A DNA stretch of 64,000 nucleotides from Viridibacillus arenosi (GCF_001955655.1 NZ_MSPW01000010.1:1-64000), one strand, 5' to 3'. Positions 7,582-15,440 are shown, counted from the stretch's first letter. The notes: generated by a model from the sequence alone, not told the origin. Numbers and translations are program-made.

Positions 7582-8649
7582 TTATTCCCTAAGCCATTTC
7601 AGTTTTACATCATCCTCTAAACAACCGAATTGATCGAAATGGCTTGCTATAATGCCAAAATACATATTTTCATCTGCGCTTACATCGACGTTACGTAGCG
7701 CATCATTAACGATATATGCAGCATCCTCTCCTAGTGCAAAAATTGTGTTGAAGGCACGTACTCGTATATTTTGGTCTAAATCAAACATAGCAAATAACAA
7801 CTCATCAGTCGGAATAGGCTCACTAAAATGAGCATATGGATCTTCATAAGTAGCACAATAAATTCGCTCTCTTGCCTCCTCAAAGGTATCACCAAGTAAT
7901 ACCCCTCCAGCAAAAATCCCATTATCCGTTTGCGAAAGATTAGCCAAATCAATCTCTACAAAGTGCATATCTTTTACAATATAGTAATTGTCATCTAGAT
8001 TTAGCGCAATAACATAATCATCCCACGTCGCGACTTCTTCCGGTTCAATATAAACTGCAGGACGATACAAGTATTTTGCTGTCACATCTTTAAAGAAAAT
8101 CGTCCATTCAGCATAAGGGCTACCAAAACTAGATAAAACTCGTAATGCAAATCTACTTTTGATCTTTATTAGTTCGTCATACACGTAATAGCCTTCAAGA
8201 TTACCTTCTGTTTGTGCATCATGAAAAACTAACTGCACAATTGACTCGACTGTAAACCCTCCACTCATATCTAATAGAAGCGTAAAATTATTTCCTTGTT
8301 GCTCAGCATTCAAAATTTTACCATCATGAAATGATTGTGAAAAAACGGTTTGTGCAGACGGATTAAAGCGTTCAACAATTGCTTCACGCTTTTCATAAAT
8401 AGCATTACTCTTAGTTGTGAACTGCTCAATTGTCACATTGCACCATTCTTCAAACACTTCCATTAAAGTATCATTTCGAAATAAAGTTCGTTCAATAATT
8501 CCCGACTGAAACTTTTGTGGTAAAACATCTATATACTCGGCTAAATGCTCATATAAATGATTTTCAAATTCAGCATCGAACTCTTCCTCAAATGGATATG
8601 TATGTGCTGCGTTGAATACTTCCTGTCGTTCACGTGTTAAGAAAAACAT
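7582..8649 (-). CDS. Hypothetical protein, possibly DUF4085-like
   Basis: 355 residues, acidic, apparently cytosolic, no signal peptide. The start is set at the second of two adjacent ATGs (8652 and 8649), 7 bases after AGGAG; a longer frame to 8760 runs through the promoter region and the neighbouring repeat. The C-terminal 100 residues (GGVLLGDTFEEARERIYCA, then FDLDQNIRVRAFNTIFALG) read like HEAT-like helices. I see some likeness in layout to DUF4085 proteins of Bacillus but cannot confirm it. It has its own terminator and sits between repeats as one cassette. Confidence 0.65.
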   Translation of the reverse strand: MFFLTRERQEVFNAAHTYPFEEEFDAEFENHLYEHLAEYIDVLPQKFQSGIIERTLFRNDTLMEVFEEWCNVTIEQFTTKSNAIYEKREAIVERFNPSAQTVFSQSFHDGKILNAEQQGNNFTLLLDMSGGFTVESIVQLVFHDAQTEGNLEGYYVYDELIKIKSRFALRVLSSFGSPYAEWTIFFKDVTAKYLYRPAVYIEPEEVATWDDYVIALNLDDNYYIVKDMHFVEIDLANLSQTDNGIFAGGVLLGDTFEEARERIYCATYEDPYAHFSEPIPTDELLFAMFDLDQNIRVRAFNTIFALGEDAAYIVNDALRNVDVSADENMYFGIIASHFDQFGCLEDDVKLKWLRE

Positions 8650-8753
8650 CATTCCACTCCTTTTTAGTAGTATAGCGAATAATAATGAATAAATATTATA
8701 ATAGATACTTCCGTTTATTCTTCTAAACTCTAAGGACTTGAACTTCAGAATCT

Positions 8754-8870
8754 TGTTCAACTAACCTGCCCCGTTAGTTCAAGAAGAAAAAGGCTCTACT
8801 CCTTATTGAAGTAAAGCCCCGTTAGTTGAATAAGAAAAGGGACGCTTATTCAACAATCGCGCTCGATTGT
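8754..8870 (+). repeat. Array repeat, two boxes with altered spacer and extended tail
   Basis: Box A CTGCCCCGTTAGTT (to 8780) and a second box AAGCCCCGTTAGTT (to 8827) are joined by a spacer that lacks the usual hairpin. It continues into GCTTATTCAACAATCGCGC and CGATTGTGG, which form further small stems. Confidence 0.7.
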
Positions 8871-8920
8871 GGTAGATACATTATCCTCAATTACTTCTTT
8901 GAATTAAAAAAAGTTCATAA

Positions 8921-9508
8921 TTAACCTCCTCGCATTATTTTTAATATTGAATACTTTCGATAAGTTTTATAGAAATTGACACCAAAAAAAACAAACAGAA
9001 ATGTGGAAGACAACTTCAAAAGGACAAACGGAGTTTCAAATAAAAATGCCTTCCAAAATAATGAACCTTTCATACTCCAAAGACCTTCATGATATAATCC
9101 CGAATCCTTGTAAAACATATAAGAATAAGCTAAACACAGTATAACCATCCAAAATGAATAATTCATTAATTTTTTATAATGATTATCCTTTGATTGGCGA
9201 TCCGAGAAGATTTCATTTTGATCATCATCTTCTTTTTGCCAATACCGTACTCCACTAAGCCAGGGCCCCTTTATATAGTTCCAACCGAAATCCTCATATA
9301 TCCCTTTGTATTCAACCAACTTTTTCTTAGGTAAATAATCTTGATAATCAAGTCGTATAACATATCCCTTGTCAGTTCCCTTGTCAGTTTTTTTGAAAGT
9401 GTATATTCCTAATCCACTAATATTTGTACAACGATAGCCTTTTTGTAATTGCTCGTTCAGCCATTGCTCCTCTTTTTCGATATCAAAAAATATTTTAAAT
9501 TTCTTCAT
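8921..9508 (-). CDS. DUF2812 family membrane protein
   Basis: 195 residues from the ATG at 9508 (GAAGGA upstream); a GTG at 9517 is also in frame. The N-terminal domain MKKFKIFFDIEKEEQWLNEQ is the DUF2812 hallmark, followed by two strong membrane segments near the C-terminus (about residues 115-135 and 150-180). DUF2812 proteins are habitually encoded downstream of a PadR regulator, exactly as here, where the PadR gene overlaps this start. Probably a membrane stress-response protein under PadR control; molecular role unknown. Confidence 0.88.
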   Translation of the reverse strand: MKKFKIFFDIEKEEQWLNEQLQKGYRCTNISGLGIYTFKKTDKGTDKGYVIRLDYQDYLPKKKLVEYKGIYEDFGWNYIKGPWLSGVRYWQKEDDDQNEIFSDRQSKDNHYKKLMNYSFWMVILCLAYSYMFYKDSGLYHEGLWSMKGSLFWKAFLFETPFVLLKLSSTFLFVFFGVNFYKTYRKYSILKIMRGG

Positions 9509-9812
9509 TCGATTCACTTCCTTCGTATAGGGATAAAATATGCAATAACCTGTTTTGTTCCATTTTCAAAATGGCGCTTCCTTCTGCAGTTATCATATAA
9601 ACTTTTCTCCGACCTGACTCTCCAACAGGTTCAATCCAACCATGATTATTCAAGTTTTCAATCGCACCGTATAATGTACCAGCTGCTAAAATAACATTAC
9701 CATTACTTATCTTTTCTATCTTCTGCATTACGGCATAGCCATGGAGTGGCTCACGCAGAGCTAATAAAATATAATGCATGGTTTCAGACAACGGTAATAA
9801 TTTATGTTTCAT
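9495..9812 (-). CDS. PadR family transcriptional regulator
   Basis: 105 residues with the PadR winged-helix: ILLALREPLHGYAVMQKI, ILAAGTLYGAIENLNNHGWI, GRRKVYMITAEGSAIL. Start ATG preceded by GAGGGTGAGGAT. It overlaps the DUF2812 gene and both make one operon. Three AGTTCAACT-type direct repeats lie upstream, so autoregulation is expected. PadR proteins of this short class usually repress their operon until a ligand binds. Confidence 0.92.
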   Translation of the reverse strand: MKHKLLPLSETMHYILLALREPLHGYAVMQKIEKISNGNVILAAGTLYGAIENLNNHGWIEPVGESGRRKVYMITAEGSAILKMEQNRLLHILSLYEGSESNEEI

Positions 9813-9829
9813 ATCCTCACCCTCTATTC

Positions 9830-9877
9830 AGTTCAGCTATATAGTTCAACTTAATAATAACATAATACAGTTCAACT
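9830..9877. promoter_or_regulatory. Candidate PadR operator with three phased direct repeats
   Basis: AGTTCAGCT (9830), AGTTCAACT (9843) and AGTTCAACT (9869) occur at spacings of 13 and 26 bases, between the PadR start and its presumed promoter. Regular spacing suggests a multi-site operator. Confidence 0.55.
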
Positions 9878-9954
9878 GAATAGTCAACAACATTTTCAAA
9901 ATTAGTCAAAGGAACTTAAAGTAAAAAGCCTGATAACAAGGGGGAAATCAATCT

Positions 9955-9993
9955 AAAAAGTCGCTTTCCTTACGTAAGGGAAAGCGACTTTTT
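9955..9993. terminator. Strong bidirectional terminator hairpin
   Basis: AAAAAGTCGCTTTCC pairs with GGAAAGCGACTTTTT around TTACGTAAG. No gene ends here on either strand within 80 bases, so it may be left over from a lost cassette gene. Confidence 0.75.
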
Positions 9994-10001
9994 GTGTAGT
10001 C

Positions 10002-10092
10002 TTATTCAATTAAATGGCCCGATTGTTGAACTAAAGTTAAACAACACTCTTCAACTAACCTGCCCCGTTAGTTTAAGTGTAAAGGTTCACAA
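10002..10092 (+). repeat. Array repeats, box C type plus short form A with tail
   Basis: TTCAATTAAATGGCCCGATTG (box C type, also at 20131) is followed 40 bases later by CTGCCCCGTTAGTTTAAGTG and a TTCACAA tail (box A fused to the box B tail). Confidence 0.75.
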
Positions 10093-10102
10093 TCTATTTT
10101 AT

Positions 10103-10282
10103 TTAGTGGGTTCCAACATAGCAGTACATTAGAGCAAAGATAAAAATAAACGTTAAGACTGCTCCTAAAACATTTTGGTTATGAGTGCTTTTTCCATTCT
10201 TTAGGTTCTTCAAAAAAGTAGTAAAATTTAAAAACCATAAAACGCCTAATAATGGTATGACAAGCCAAAGCATAAATAACAT
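10103..10282 (-). CDS. Small two-segment membrane protein (59 residues)
   Basis: A short gene with a good ribosome site, AAGGAGAGG, 8 bases before the ATG at 10282, ending TAA at 10103. The protein has two hydrophobic helices: LWLVIPLLGVLWFLNF (about 5-20) and VLGAVLTFIFIFALMYCY (about 38-55), joined by a basic loop LKNLKNGKS. The predicted N-out/C-out hairpin is typical of small Bacillus membrane proteins of unknown function. It fills exactly the space between two array boxes, which supports its being a real cassette gene although it is short. Confidence 0.7.
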   Translation of the reverse strand: MLFMLWLVIPLLGVLWFLNFTTFLKNLKNGKSTHNQNVLGAVLTFIFIFALMYCYVGTH

Positions 10283-10315
10283 AAATTAGTCCTCTCCTTC
10301 CCATTAACAAAGTCT

Positions 10316-10350
10316 TCTTGAACTAACCTGCCCCTTTAGTTGAAGAAGAA
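10316..10350 (+). repeat. Array repeat, short form (single box A)
   Basis: TTGAACTAACCTGCCCCTTTAG followed by TTGAAGAAG; ends 8 bases from the stop of the SAP-domain gene. Confidence 0.75.
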
Positions 10351-10357
10351 GAAGGGA

Positions 10358-10933
10358 TCAAGAATTACTTTTCGATATGTATTTATTTTCTCCTGGCAAC
10401 TTCTTTATCTCTTTCCAAGCAGCAATAGCATCTTCTCGCTTTTTCCCTTTGTTTTCAGGATCAGTAAAGTAATCTCGTGTAAATTGATTATATTCAAATT
10501 GAGAACTAATTGTTGTGATGTATGAAGGGTCTTTCTTACGACCCTCTTCTTCATACCAGGCAGCAATTACTTCTTGATATGTCTTTCCTACATTTTCTTT
10601 AAAATAGTTTTGAATATGTGTGGAAAAATGAAATTTAGGAATTTGTGATTTAAAGAATGCCCTTACTGCCTGACTACAACGATGCTCTTCTGTAATAATT
10701 GTATATAGGCTCAATTCCTTTGATTTGGAAGACTTTTGGTAAGAATTTTGTTTTCTCGATGGTTTAACGATTTTTCCTGTTTGAAGAAAGAACACAATTC
10801 TATCTGTGATTTCAACTTTTGAACCTGAAGTACTTAACCCATTTTCTCTACAAAAAACCTGTAGTTCTTCTTTTAACCAGTAAAAATTTCTGAAATCTTT
10901 TTCATTCAAATCCTTTGATAATATGGGTCGCAT
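10358..10933 (-). CDS. SAP-domain protein (DUF6434-like)
   Basis: 191 residues from the ATG at 10933 (GAGG 8 bases upstream; an ATG at 10942 is too close to the site). Residues about 18-55 form a SAP motif, LKEELQVFCRENGLSTSGSK followed by VEITDRIVFFLQTGK, a helix-extension-helix fold usually binding DNA or RNA. The C-terminal part, with FFKSQIPKFHFSTHIQNYFK and GKTYQEVIAAWYEEE, matches the DUF6434 arrangement found with SAP in Firmicutes. A nucleic-acid-binding role is likely; partners are unknown. One-gene cassette. Confidence 0.8.
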   Translation of the reverse strand: MRPILSKDLNEKDFRNFYWLKEELQVFCRENGLSTSGSKVEITDRIVFFLQTGKIVKPSRKQNSYQKSSKSKELSLYTIITEEHRCSQAVRAFFKSQIPKFHFSTHIQNYFKENVGKTYQEVIAAWYEEEGRKKDPSYITTISSQFEYNQFTRDYFTDPENKGKKREDAIAAWKEIKKLPGENKYISKSNS

Positions 10934-11013
10934 TTCATTCACCTCTTTTGTATTTAAATCCCATTATAGAATATTGGTTTCCAAATGTCCTTGCTAATAT
11001 TTTTTTTAACTCT

Positions 11014-11105
11014 TCTTGTACTAAACTGCATCTTTAGTTGAACAAGAAAAAATGAGCTGTATGAACAGCTCATTAATCTTTTGCTAAAGCACCCGTTTAT
11101 AGAAG
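11014..11105 (+). repeat. Array repeat, complete copy with damaged box B
   Basis: Box A CTGCATCTTTAGTT, perfect hairpin GAGCTGT/ACAGCTC at 11054-11071, and box B broken after CACCCGTTTAT. Confidence 0.75.
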
Positions 11106-11201
11106 ACAAAATCTAGATAATTGGTTGGGATGGTAATGGAGAATAACCGCAATAAATTTGTGGTATCTAATAAAAAATTAATATTAAATTCGTAAAAGTT
11201 C

Positions 11202-11261
11202 TTGAAGTATTTAACAAATTAATGTAATGTATAACTTGCATATGTAATATATAAATTACAT
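11202..11261 (+). promoter_or_regulatory. Promoter and operator of the plus-strand XRE operon
   Basis: TTGAAG (11202-11207) and TAATGT (11225-11230) are 17 bases apart. Downstream lies the inverted repeat ATGTAAT/ATTACAT (11242-11261) and an extra ATGTAAT copy at 11222, a probable autorepressor site. Confidence 0.55.
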
Positions 11262-11276
11262 CGTTAGGAGGTATAT

Positions 11277-11468
11277 ATGGTTAATAAAATTAAATTAGCT
11301 AGAATGGAAAAAGGGCTAACTCAGTCTCAATTAGCTGAGGCTGTCGGTGTTACTCGACAAACAATAGGTTTGATTGAAAAAAATGCCTATAATCCTAGTT
11401 TGCAACTCTGTCTTGCAATAGCCAAAAAACTTAATAAAACACTAAATGATTTATTTTGGGAGGAATAA
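11277..11468 (+). CDS. XRE-family helix-turn-helix repressor (63 residues)
   Basis: Single HTH_3 domain: KIKLARMEKGLTQSQLAEAV and VTRQTIGLIEKNAYNPSLQL, ending LNDLFWEE. TAGGAGG precedes the ATG. It is followed by a membrane-protein gene whose start is 2 bases after its stop, reproducing the pair at 321-921 on the opposite strand. A palindrome ATGTAAT/ATTACAT between promoter and start suggests autorepression. Same family as the other XRE but only moderately similar, so this is probably an independently acquired pair. Confidence 0.92.
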   Translation: MVNKIKLARMEKGLTQSQLAEAVGVTRQTIGLIEKNAYNPSLQLCLAIAKKLNKTLNDLFWEE

Positions 11469-11469
11469 C

Positions 11470-11898
11470 ATGAATATTTTCAACTTACTTGCGCAAGATG
11501 AATATCGTCAACAACGAACTTCAAGATTTATTGTAGAAGGTGCTTTGTTTCAGCTCATTTTATCTTTTATTATGATAGCGTTGTATCTTAATACAGAAAT
11601 AAAGCCTTTGATTTTACTCGCTATTCCAGTATTTTTCTTTTTAATTTATATTGTTTTGCGTTATATTATATCTGGAATTGAATATTCGGAAGTATTTTCA
11701 AAAGATGAATATATGCAAATGAAAAAGAGAAATATCTTTCGATCAATTGGTTTTGCTACAGTATTTGCAGTAATGATGATACTAGTTAAAAGTTCGATTT
11801 TTGAAAGTATAGCTGTTGCTTTTATCGCTGGTGTATTGTGGTTAATAATGGATACTATATCGCTTAGTAAGTCCTATCGAAAAAATCAGGAACTTTAA
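11470..11898 (+). CDS. Four-segment membrane protein, partner of the XRE regulator
   Basis: 142 residues from the ATG at 11470, which has GGGAGG 7 bases upstream. N-terminal NIFNLLAQDEYRQQRTSRF is cytosolic, followed by four hydrophobic segments at about 25-42, 47-66, 93-110 and 113-130. The DEYRQQR start followed by four helices recalls the DUF3278 class of XRE-linked membrane proteins; I am not certain of the family. Coupled to the regulator gene and ended by a strong terminator at 11961. Confidence 0.8.
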   Translation: MNIFNLLAQDEYRQQRTSRFIVEGALFQLILSFIMIALYLNTEIKPLILLAIPVFFFLIYIVLRYIISGIEYSEVFSKDEYMQMKKRNIFRSIGFATVFAVMMILVKSSIFESIAVAFIAGVLWLIMDTISLSKSYRKNQEL

Positions 11899-11960
11899 AC
11901 TTTATATATATGAAGTATGTGATACAAAAAATGTAATAATGATTAAAAGTTTATATTATA

Positions 11961-11996
11961 AAAAAAGACCACTCCATAACGGGCGGTCTTTTTTTT
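11961..11996 (+). terminator. Terminator of the XRE operon
   Basis: AAAAAAGACC/GGTCTTTTTT stem with poly-T, 62 bases after the stop. The remaining 11997-12173 stretch holds no gene I can support. Confidence 0.8.
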
Positions 11997-12173
11997 GTTG
12001 TCTTTTATATATGGTAGTGTACAGTAATGGGACAATGTTTACGTGAGGATATTGCAAAGATGTTTGGTAAGTTCCAATACTGCTTGCTGTACATAATTTA
12101 ACAACCATTCTCAATCCCTTTACTTCTTCACGCTTTTCCATTCTATTCTTCTTTAATATCTAATATTAATCAC

Positions 12174-12279
12174 TTCAAATTAAACTATCCTACCCTAAAT
12201 TGAATAAAAAAGAGCTGTATAAACAGCTCTAAGATCTTATACTAAAGCACCCGTTAGTTTAAGTACATTTATTCACAAA
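12174..12279 (+). repeat. Array repeat, complete copy with diverged box A
   Basis: Box A has drifted (CTACCCTAAATTGAA) but the hairpin AGAGCTGT/ACAGCTCT is perfect and box B GCACCCGTTAGTT plus the TTCACAA tail are intact. Confidence 0.8.
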
Positions 12280-12309
12280 CATTAAATTTTAAAGGGCTAT
12301 TCAACAATT

Positions 12310-12789
12310 TTACTTTTTTATAGTCGCAACTAGGAAAAGGTCGGATAATTTTTTTACAACAGTTAGTTTATTTTCAATTATCATTTCAGTCTCTTCACCA
12401 TATTCATGATTTAATAAATAGACAGGAGGATTATTTCCTTCGTGTATATTTATTGCGTAAGGATTTCCAATACCTATTTCTAATCCAATACAAATATAAC
12501 CGTTTTTATGTACTGCACATCCAGGAACATATAATGAACATTCTTCAATCATACACTGTGGATTCAAGAATTGTATTCGTAATTGAGCTTCTTCATCTTC
12601 CTCATCTAGAGGAACAATCAATTCACTATCACACACTTCTACCGTAGTCATTAATTCTATCAACCATTCTGGTAGTTTAATATCTAGTTTTTCATTTAGG
12701 TCATTTATTTCGCCAACTGTCGATATCCTAGTGGATGTTCCAGACCTTTGAATCATTTCTTTAGCATTTTTAATTACTTCATTAACCAA
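12310..12789 (-). CDS. SMI1/KNR4 (SUKH) family protein
   Basis: 159 residues from a TTG at 12789 with GGAGGAG 5 bases upstream; an ATG at 12807 sits inside that ribosome site and is unlikely. The sequence shows the SUKH pattern: INDLNEKLDIKLPEWLIELM near the N-terminus, a central acidic loop, then YICIGLEIGIGNPYAINIHE and PPVYLLNHEYGEE. SUKH proteins are frequent immunity proteins against contact-dependent or polymorphic toxins. No toxin gene is adjacent, so it may be an orphan immunity gene, which fits a cassette-type location. Confidence 0.75.
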   Translation of the reverse strand: MVNEVIKNAKEMIQRSGTSTRISTVGEINDLNEKLDIKLPEWLIELMTTVEVCDSELIVPLDEEDEEAQLRIQFLNPQCMIEECSLYVPGCAVHKNGYICIGLEIGIGNPYAINIHEGNNPPVYLLNHEYGEETEMIIENKLTVVKKLSDLFLVATIKK

Positions 12790-12926
12790 CGTGACTCCTC
12801 CATACAATTAGATATATTTACTTCTTCTTTAATTAACGTCCCGTTTCTAATTTCTTTCCATAGAATACTTGACCTATCCAATCTTAACAATGTATTTCCT
12901 GATTTTATATATGTAATATTTTTCTT

Positions 12927-12960
12927 ATTCAACTAAACTGCCTCGTTAGCACAATAAGAA
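12927..12960 (+). repeat. Array repeat, short form (single box A, diverged)
   Basis: TTCAACTAAACTGCCTCGTTAG with a damaged right arm (CACAATAA); 9 bases from the stop at 12969. Confidence 0.7.
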
Positions 12961-12968
12961 TAAAGTTA

Positions 12969-13322
12969 TTATTTAATCCTTAAATGCCTTTTGAACTCCG
13001 CAAATGGAGTAGCATAGGGGTCTTTAAACTTCTTAATATGATTTGTTAGAATAGACATATTCTCATCAAGGAAAGGATGTATTTCAGTGGTATCAGCAAT
13101 ACCATACAGTTTAATTAAAAAATAAAGGGTTTGCCATATCAAAAAGTCATCATCTAACTTCAATAAGACCTCAACGACAATCGGAATATAGTTAAATGCT
13201 TCGTCAGAAGACATTTCCTTTGTAATTAATTCAAAAGAATTACTAAAATACCACTCATCCTTGTCTAATTTTTCTTCCCATTCCACATATACCGCCAATA
13301 ATCTGTTATCCGTTTTAATCAC
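12969..13322 (-). CDS. Hypothetical helical protein (possible immunity protein)
   Basis: 117 residues starting with GTG at 13322; the ribosome site is weak (TTGGGAC). The protein is acidic and predicted mostly helical, with NYIPIVVEVLLKLDDDFLIW and LYFLIKLYGIADTTEI as hydrophobic helices and no signal or membrane segment. I do not recognise a family. Small acidic helical proteins beside a SUKH gene are often immunity proteins, but this is only suggestive. It lies in a cassette of its own between boxes at 12927 and 13363. Confidence 0.6.
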   Translation of the reverse strand: MIKTDNRLLAVYVEWEEKLDKDEWYFSNSFELITKEMSSDEAFNYIPIVVEVLLKLDDDFLIWQTLYFLIKLYGIADTTEIHPFLDENMSILTNHIKKFKDPYATPFAEFKRHLRIK

Positions 13323-13362
13323 GTCCCAATGTTCAATTTGCTATACATATATTATCAATTAT

Positions 13363-13454
13363 TCTTCAACTAAACTACATCGTTAGTTCAATAAAAAAAA
13401 GAGCTGCCTATGCAACTCCATGATCTTCAAGTAAAGCACCCGTTAGTTGAAGTA
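13363..13454 (+). repeat. Array repeat, complete copy
   Basis: Box A CTACATCGTTAGTT, hairpin GAGCTGCCTATGCAACTC, box B GCACCCGTTAGTT. Next to it (13455-13545) lies CACCAAAAGCGTGGTTTGG, related to the secondary repeats at 4657 and 14355. Confidence 0.8.
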
Positions 13455-13549
13455 AAAAATGCACCAAAAGCGTGGTTTGGAAAGTTTTCTTCGTAGAGTC
13501 ACCAAAGTATGATTTGGGAACGTTATGATAATTTAAATATGCATATAAT

Positions 13550-14299
13550 TTACTTTAATCGTGCATGAACAACCATTGAAATACTATTTGCATCAAATAA
13601 TGCTTTTTTCCATGAGCCATATATACTGATTAACTCAAAGCCATGTTGTTGCAAAACACGTTTTAGCTCTAATGGATACGTATATCGTAGTTTAATACTA
13701 TCTTTATACTCATTTTTTGAAGATATGTATGTTGAAGTACACTCTAAAATTTGATTCAAAGGATTATATACTTCCTGACTGATAACTTTTGTTATTTCTC
13801 CATTTTGCTCAATCGATTCTTCAGAAATATCAACGTTTAAAAGTTCATGTAAAATAGGATTTCTCGTATCAAAAATAAATTCGCCTTTTGTGTTTAAATG
13901 CCTTTTGACTGAGATGAATAGGGCATCTTGACTCTCATTAGTTAAGAAATGTTGGAAGGAGTTACCCGTCATATATATAAAGTTTGATTTGATAGGCAAG
14001 TTTAATTTTGTACAATCCTGAACGCTTAAGTGAATGTTAAGACCTTCAGCATCAGCTTTTTCTTGTGCATACTTCAACATTCCTGCATCAATATCAACAC
14101 CATATACTAAGTGTCCTTGTTTTGCTAAAGGTACTGCTAAACGACCTGTTCCACAAGCAAGTTCAATAATTGATTGATTACTCCCACCTAAATGAGCTTC
14201 GATGAATTCTAAATCTGCCGTATAACTTTTATAGGTCTCATCATATTCCCCTGGATTTGCATATTTGGACAAATTATCGCTAAATTCATTATTAGTCAT
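13550..14299 (-). CDS. SAM-dependent class I methyltransferase
   Basis: 249 residues with the Rossmann-type methyltransferase core: motif I SIIELACGTGRLAVPLAKQG (residues about 43-62), motif II acidic residue in YGVDIDAGML, and the QDCTKLNL and FIYMTGNSFQHF steps that follow. Substrate not predictable; the layout (Methyltransf_25-like N-terminal half, beta-rich C-terminal half) matches small-molecule methyltransferases. The ATG has AAGGAG 7 bases upstream. Single-gene cassette. Confidence 0.85.
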   Translation of the reverse strand: MTNNEFSDNLSKYANPGEYDETYKSYTADLEFIEAHLGGSNQSIIELACGTGRLAVPLAKQGHLVYGVDIDAGMLKYAQEKADAEGLNIHLSVQDCTKLNLPIKSNFIYMTGNSFQHFLTNESQDALFISVKRHLNTKGEFIFDTRNPILHELLNVDISEESIEQNGEITKVISQEVYNPLNQILECTSTYISSKNEYKDSIKLRYTYPLELKRVLQQHGFELISIYGSWKKALFDANSISMVVHARLK

Positions 14300-14354
14300 A
14301 GATTAAGCTCCTTTTTGGATTTTTATGAATATTCATTATATCACTTTCCCAAGC

Positions 14355-14426
14355 CTTCCCAAAGCGCCGTTTGGTAACAATTCTTTCCTGAACGTTGTAA
14401 ATCTGCATAAATCTAACGAGACTCCT
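14355..14426. repeat. Secondary repeat, shared with 4657-4728
   Basis: CTTCCCAAAGCGCCGTTTGG and about 50 following bases correspond to 4657-4728; again it immediately precedes an array box. Confidence 0.6.
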
Positions 14427-14427
14427 T

Positions 14428-14470
14428 ATTCAACTAAAGCACCCGTTAGTTTAAGTGAAATTCTTCACAA
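14428..14470 (+). repeat. Array repeat, short form (box A left arm fused to box B and tail)
   Basis: TTCAACTAAAGCACCCGTTAG then TTTAAGTGAAATTCTTCACAA. The tail GTGAA/TTCAC is itself a small hairpin. The remaining 14471-14641 has no visible gene. Confidence 0.8.
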
Positions 14471-14641
14471 ACTTTAATTGTTATATTAAATCACATCTAG
14501 TATATAAATTAACGCTCACCTGAAGCTTTTAACTAGAACTATTCCAACTATTAGAAGCCTCCACTTTAGAAGGGTATTATCTGTAATAAATATTAGGAGA
14601 ACTACACTAATGATTGGGACAGCTAGTTCAATAAGACATTG

Positions 14642-15154
14642 TTATGATATTGAAAATACGTTTACGCTTTTCCCTCCTAATATTATTTTCTTCTCCATTA
14701 CCATTCCTATATTTTTAGCTACTTTTTGCGAAACGACATTCTCAGGCTGAATTAAAGCGATAAATCTTTGTTTATTTAGATGTTCTTTTCCATATTTCCA
14801 AAGTGCAATCGCAGCTTCTGTTGCATATCCTTGTCCCCAATAATCTCGAGCGATCCAATACCCTATTTCTATTTCCACTTCATTTTCAATTACTTGTGGA
14901 ACGAGACCAGCGTGCCCAATAAGAACATTGTCTTCTTTTCGAACTAACAGCAATAATCCCAAATTATCACCAAATTTGTATGTACTATATATCCAGCTTA
15001 AAAAATTCTTCCCACCGTATATGTTTCTTGTCTCTCCATTTCCAATAAATTTAACCATTTCAGGGTCAGTTAATAAGGACATAAGGAAATCAAAATCATC
15101 ATCCGTATACGGACGAAATAACAGTCTTTCAGATTCAACAGGCAATAAAAACAT
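14642..15154 (-). CDS. GNAT acetyltransferase, RimJ/RimL-like
   Basis: 170 residues. N-terminal ESERLLFRPYTDDDFDFLMS is the RimJ/RimL-type beginning; motif A is IGYWIARDYWGQGYATEA and motif B is NVVSQKVAKNIGMV. These enzymes acetylate protein N-termini or small amines; this subgroup is usually uncharacterised. The ATG at 15154 follows AGAAAGG closely, and a TTG three codons later would be better spaced, so the true start is uncertain by three codons. Single-gene cassette between repeats at 14428 and 15183. Confidence 0.88.
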   Translation of the reverse strand: MFLLPVESERLLFRPYTDDDFDFLMSLLTDPEMVKFIGNGETRNIYGGKNFLSWIYSTYKFGDNLGLLLLVRKEDNVLIGHAGLVPQVIENEVEIEIGYWIARDYWGQGYATEAAIALWKYGKEHLNKQRFIALIQPENVVSQKVAKNIGMVMEKKIILGGKSVNVFSIS

Positions 15155-15182
15155 CCTTTCTATCAGTAAATTAAGGGAATAT

Positions 15183-15270
15183 TATTCAACTAACTTCCCC
15201 TTTAGTACAATCGATTCAACAAAAAGAGCGTTAATCCTTCTTGGATCAACGCACCCGTTAGTTGAATAAG
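15183..15270 (+). repeat. Array repeat, complete copy with a substituted hairpin
   Basis: Box A CTTCCCCTTTAGT and box B CACCCGTTAGTTGAATAAG are kept, but the central stem is a different sequence, GCGTTAATCC/GGATCAACGC. Structure is preserved while sequence is not. Confidence 0.8.
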
Positions 15271-15295
15271 AATAATTTTAAGTAGCAATATTTAT

Positions 15296-15440
15296 AGAAA
15301 ATAAAATACGGTCTTGTCCCGGACCAGCTTAATCAGTTTTTAAGGATACGGAAAAACCCATTGATTTATGAAATGAGATAGAACCCTCGTTAACTGGTGT
15401 AGTAATGCAACGGACAGTACAACAACCTTGCTATTGTTCT
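15296..15440 (-). pseudogene. GNAT acetyltransferase remnant (C-terminal end only)
   Basis: On the minus strand one frame reads TVRCITTPVNEGSISFHKSM, then GFSVSLKTD, a TAA stop, and AGPGQDRILFSI. This is the motif B and C-terminal strand of a Firmicute GNAT protein (the usual ending is GPGQDR followed by a hydrophobic strand). No start or motif A is present, and the stop interrupts it. It lies between an array repeat and the kinase gene, so it is debris of a lost cassette. Confidence 0.65.

Noticed and set aside
11956-12141. Minus-strand frame of 61 codons
   Set aside because: It runs into the terminator of the XRE operon and has no supporting site or recognisable product.
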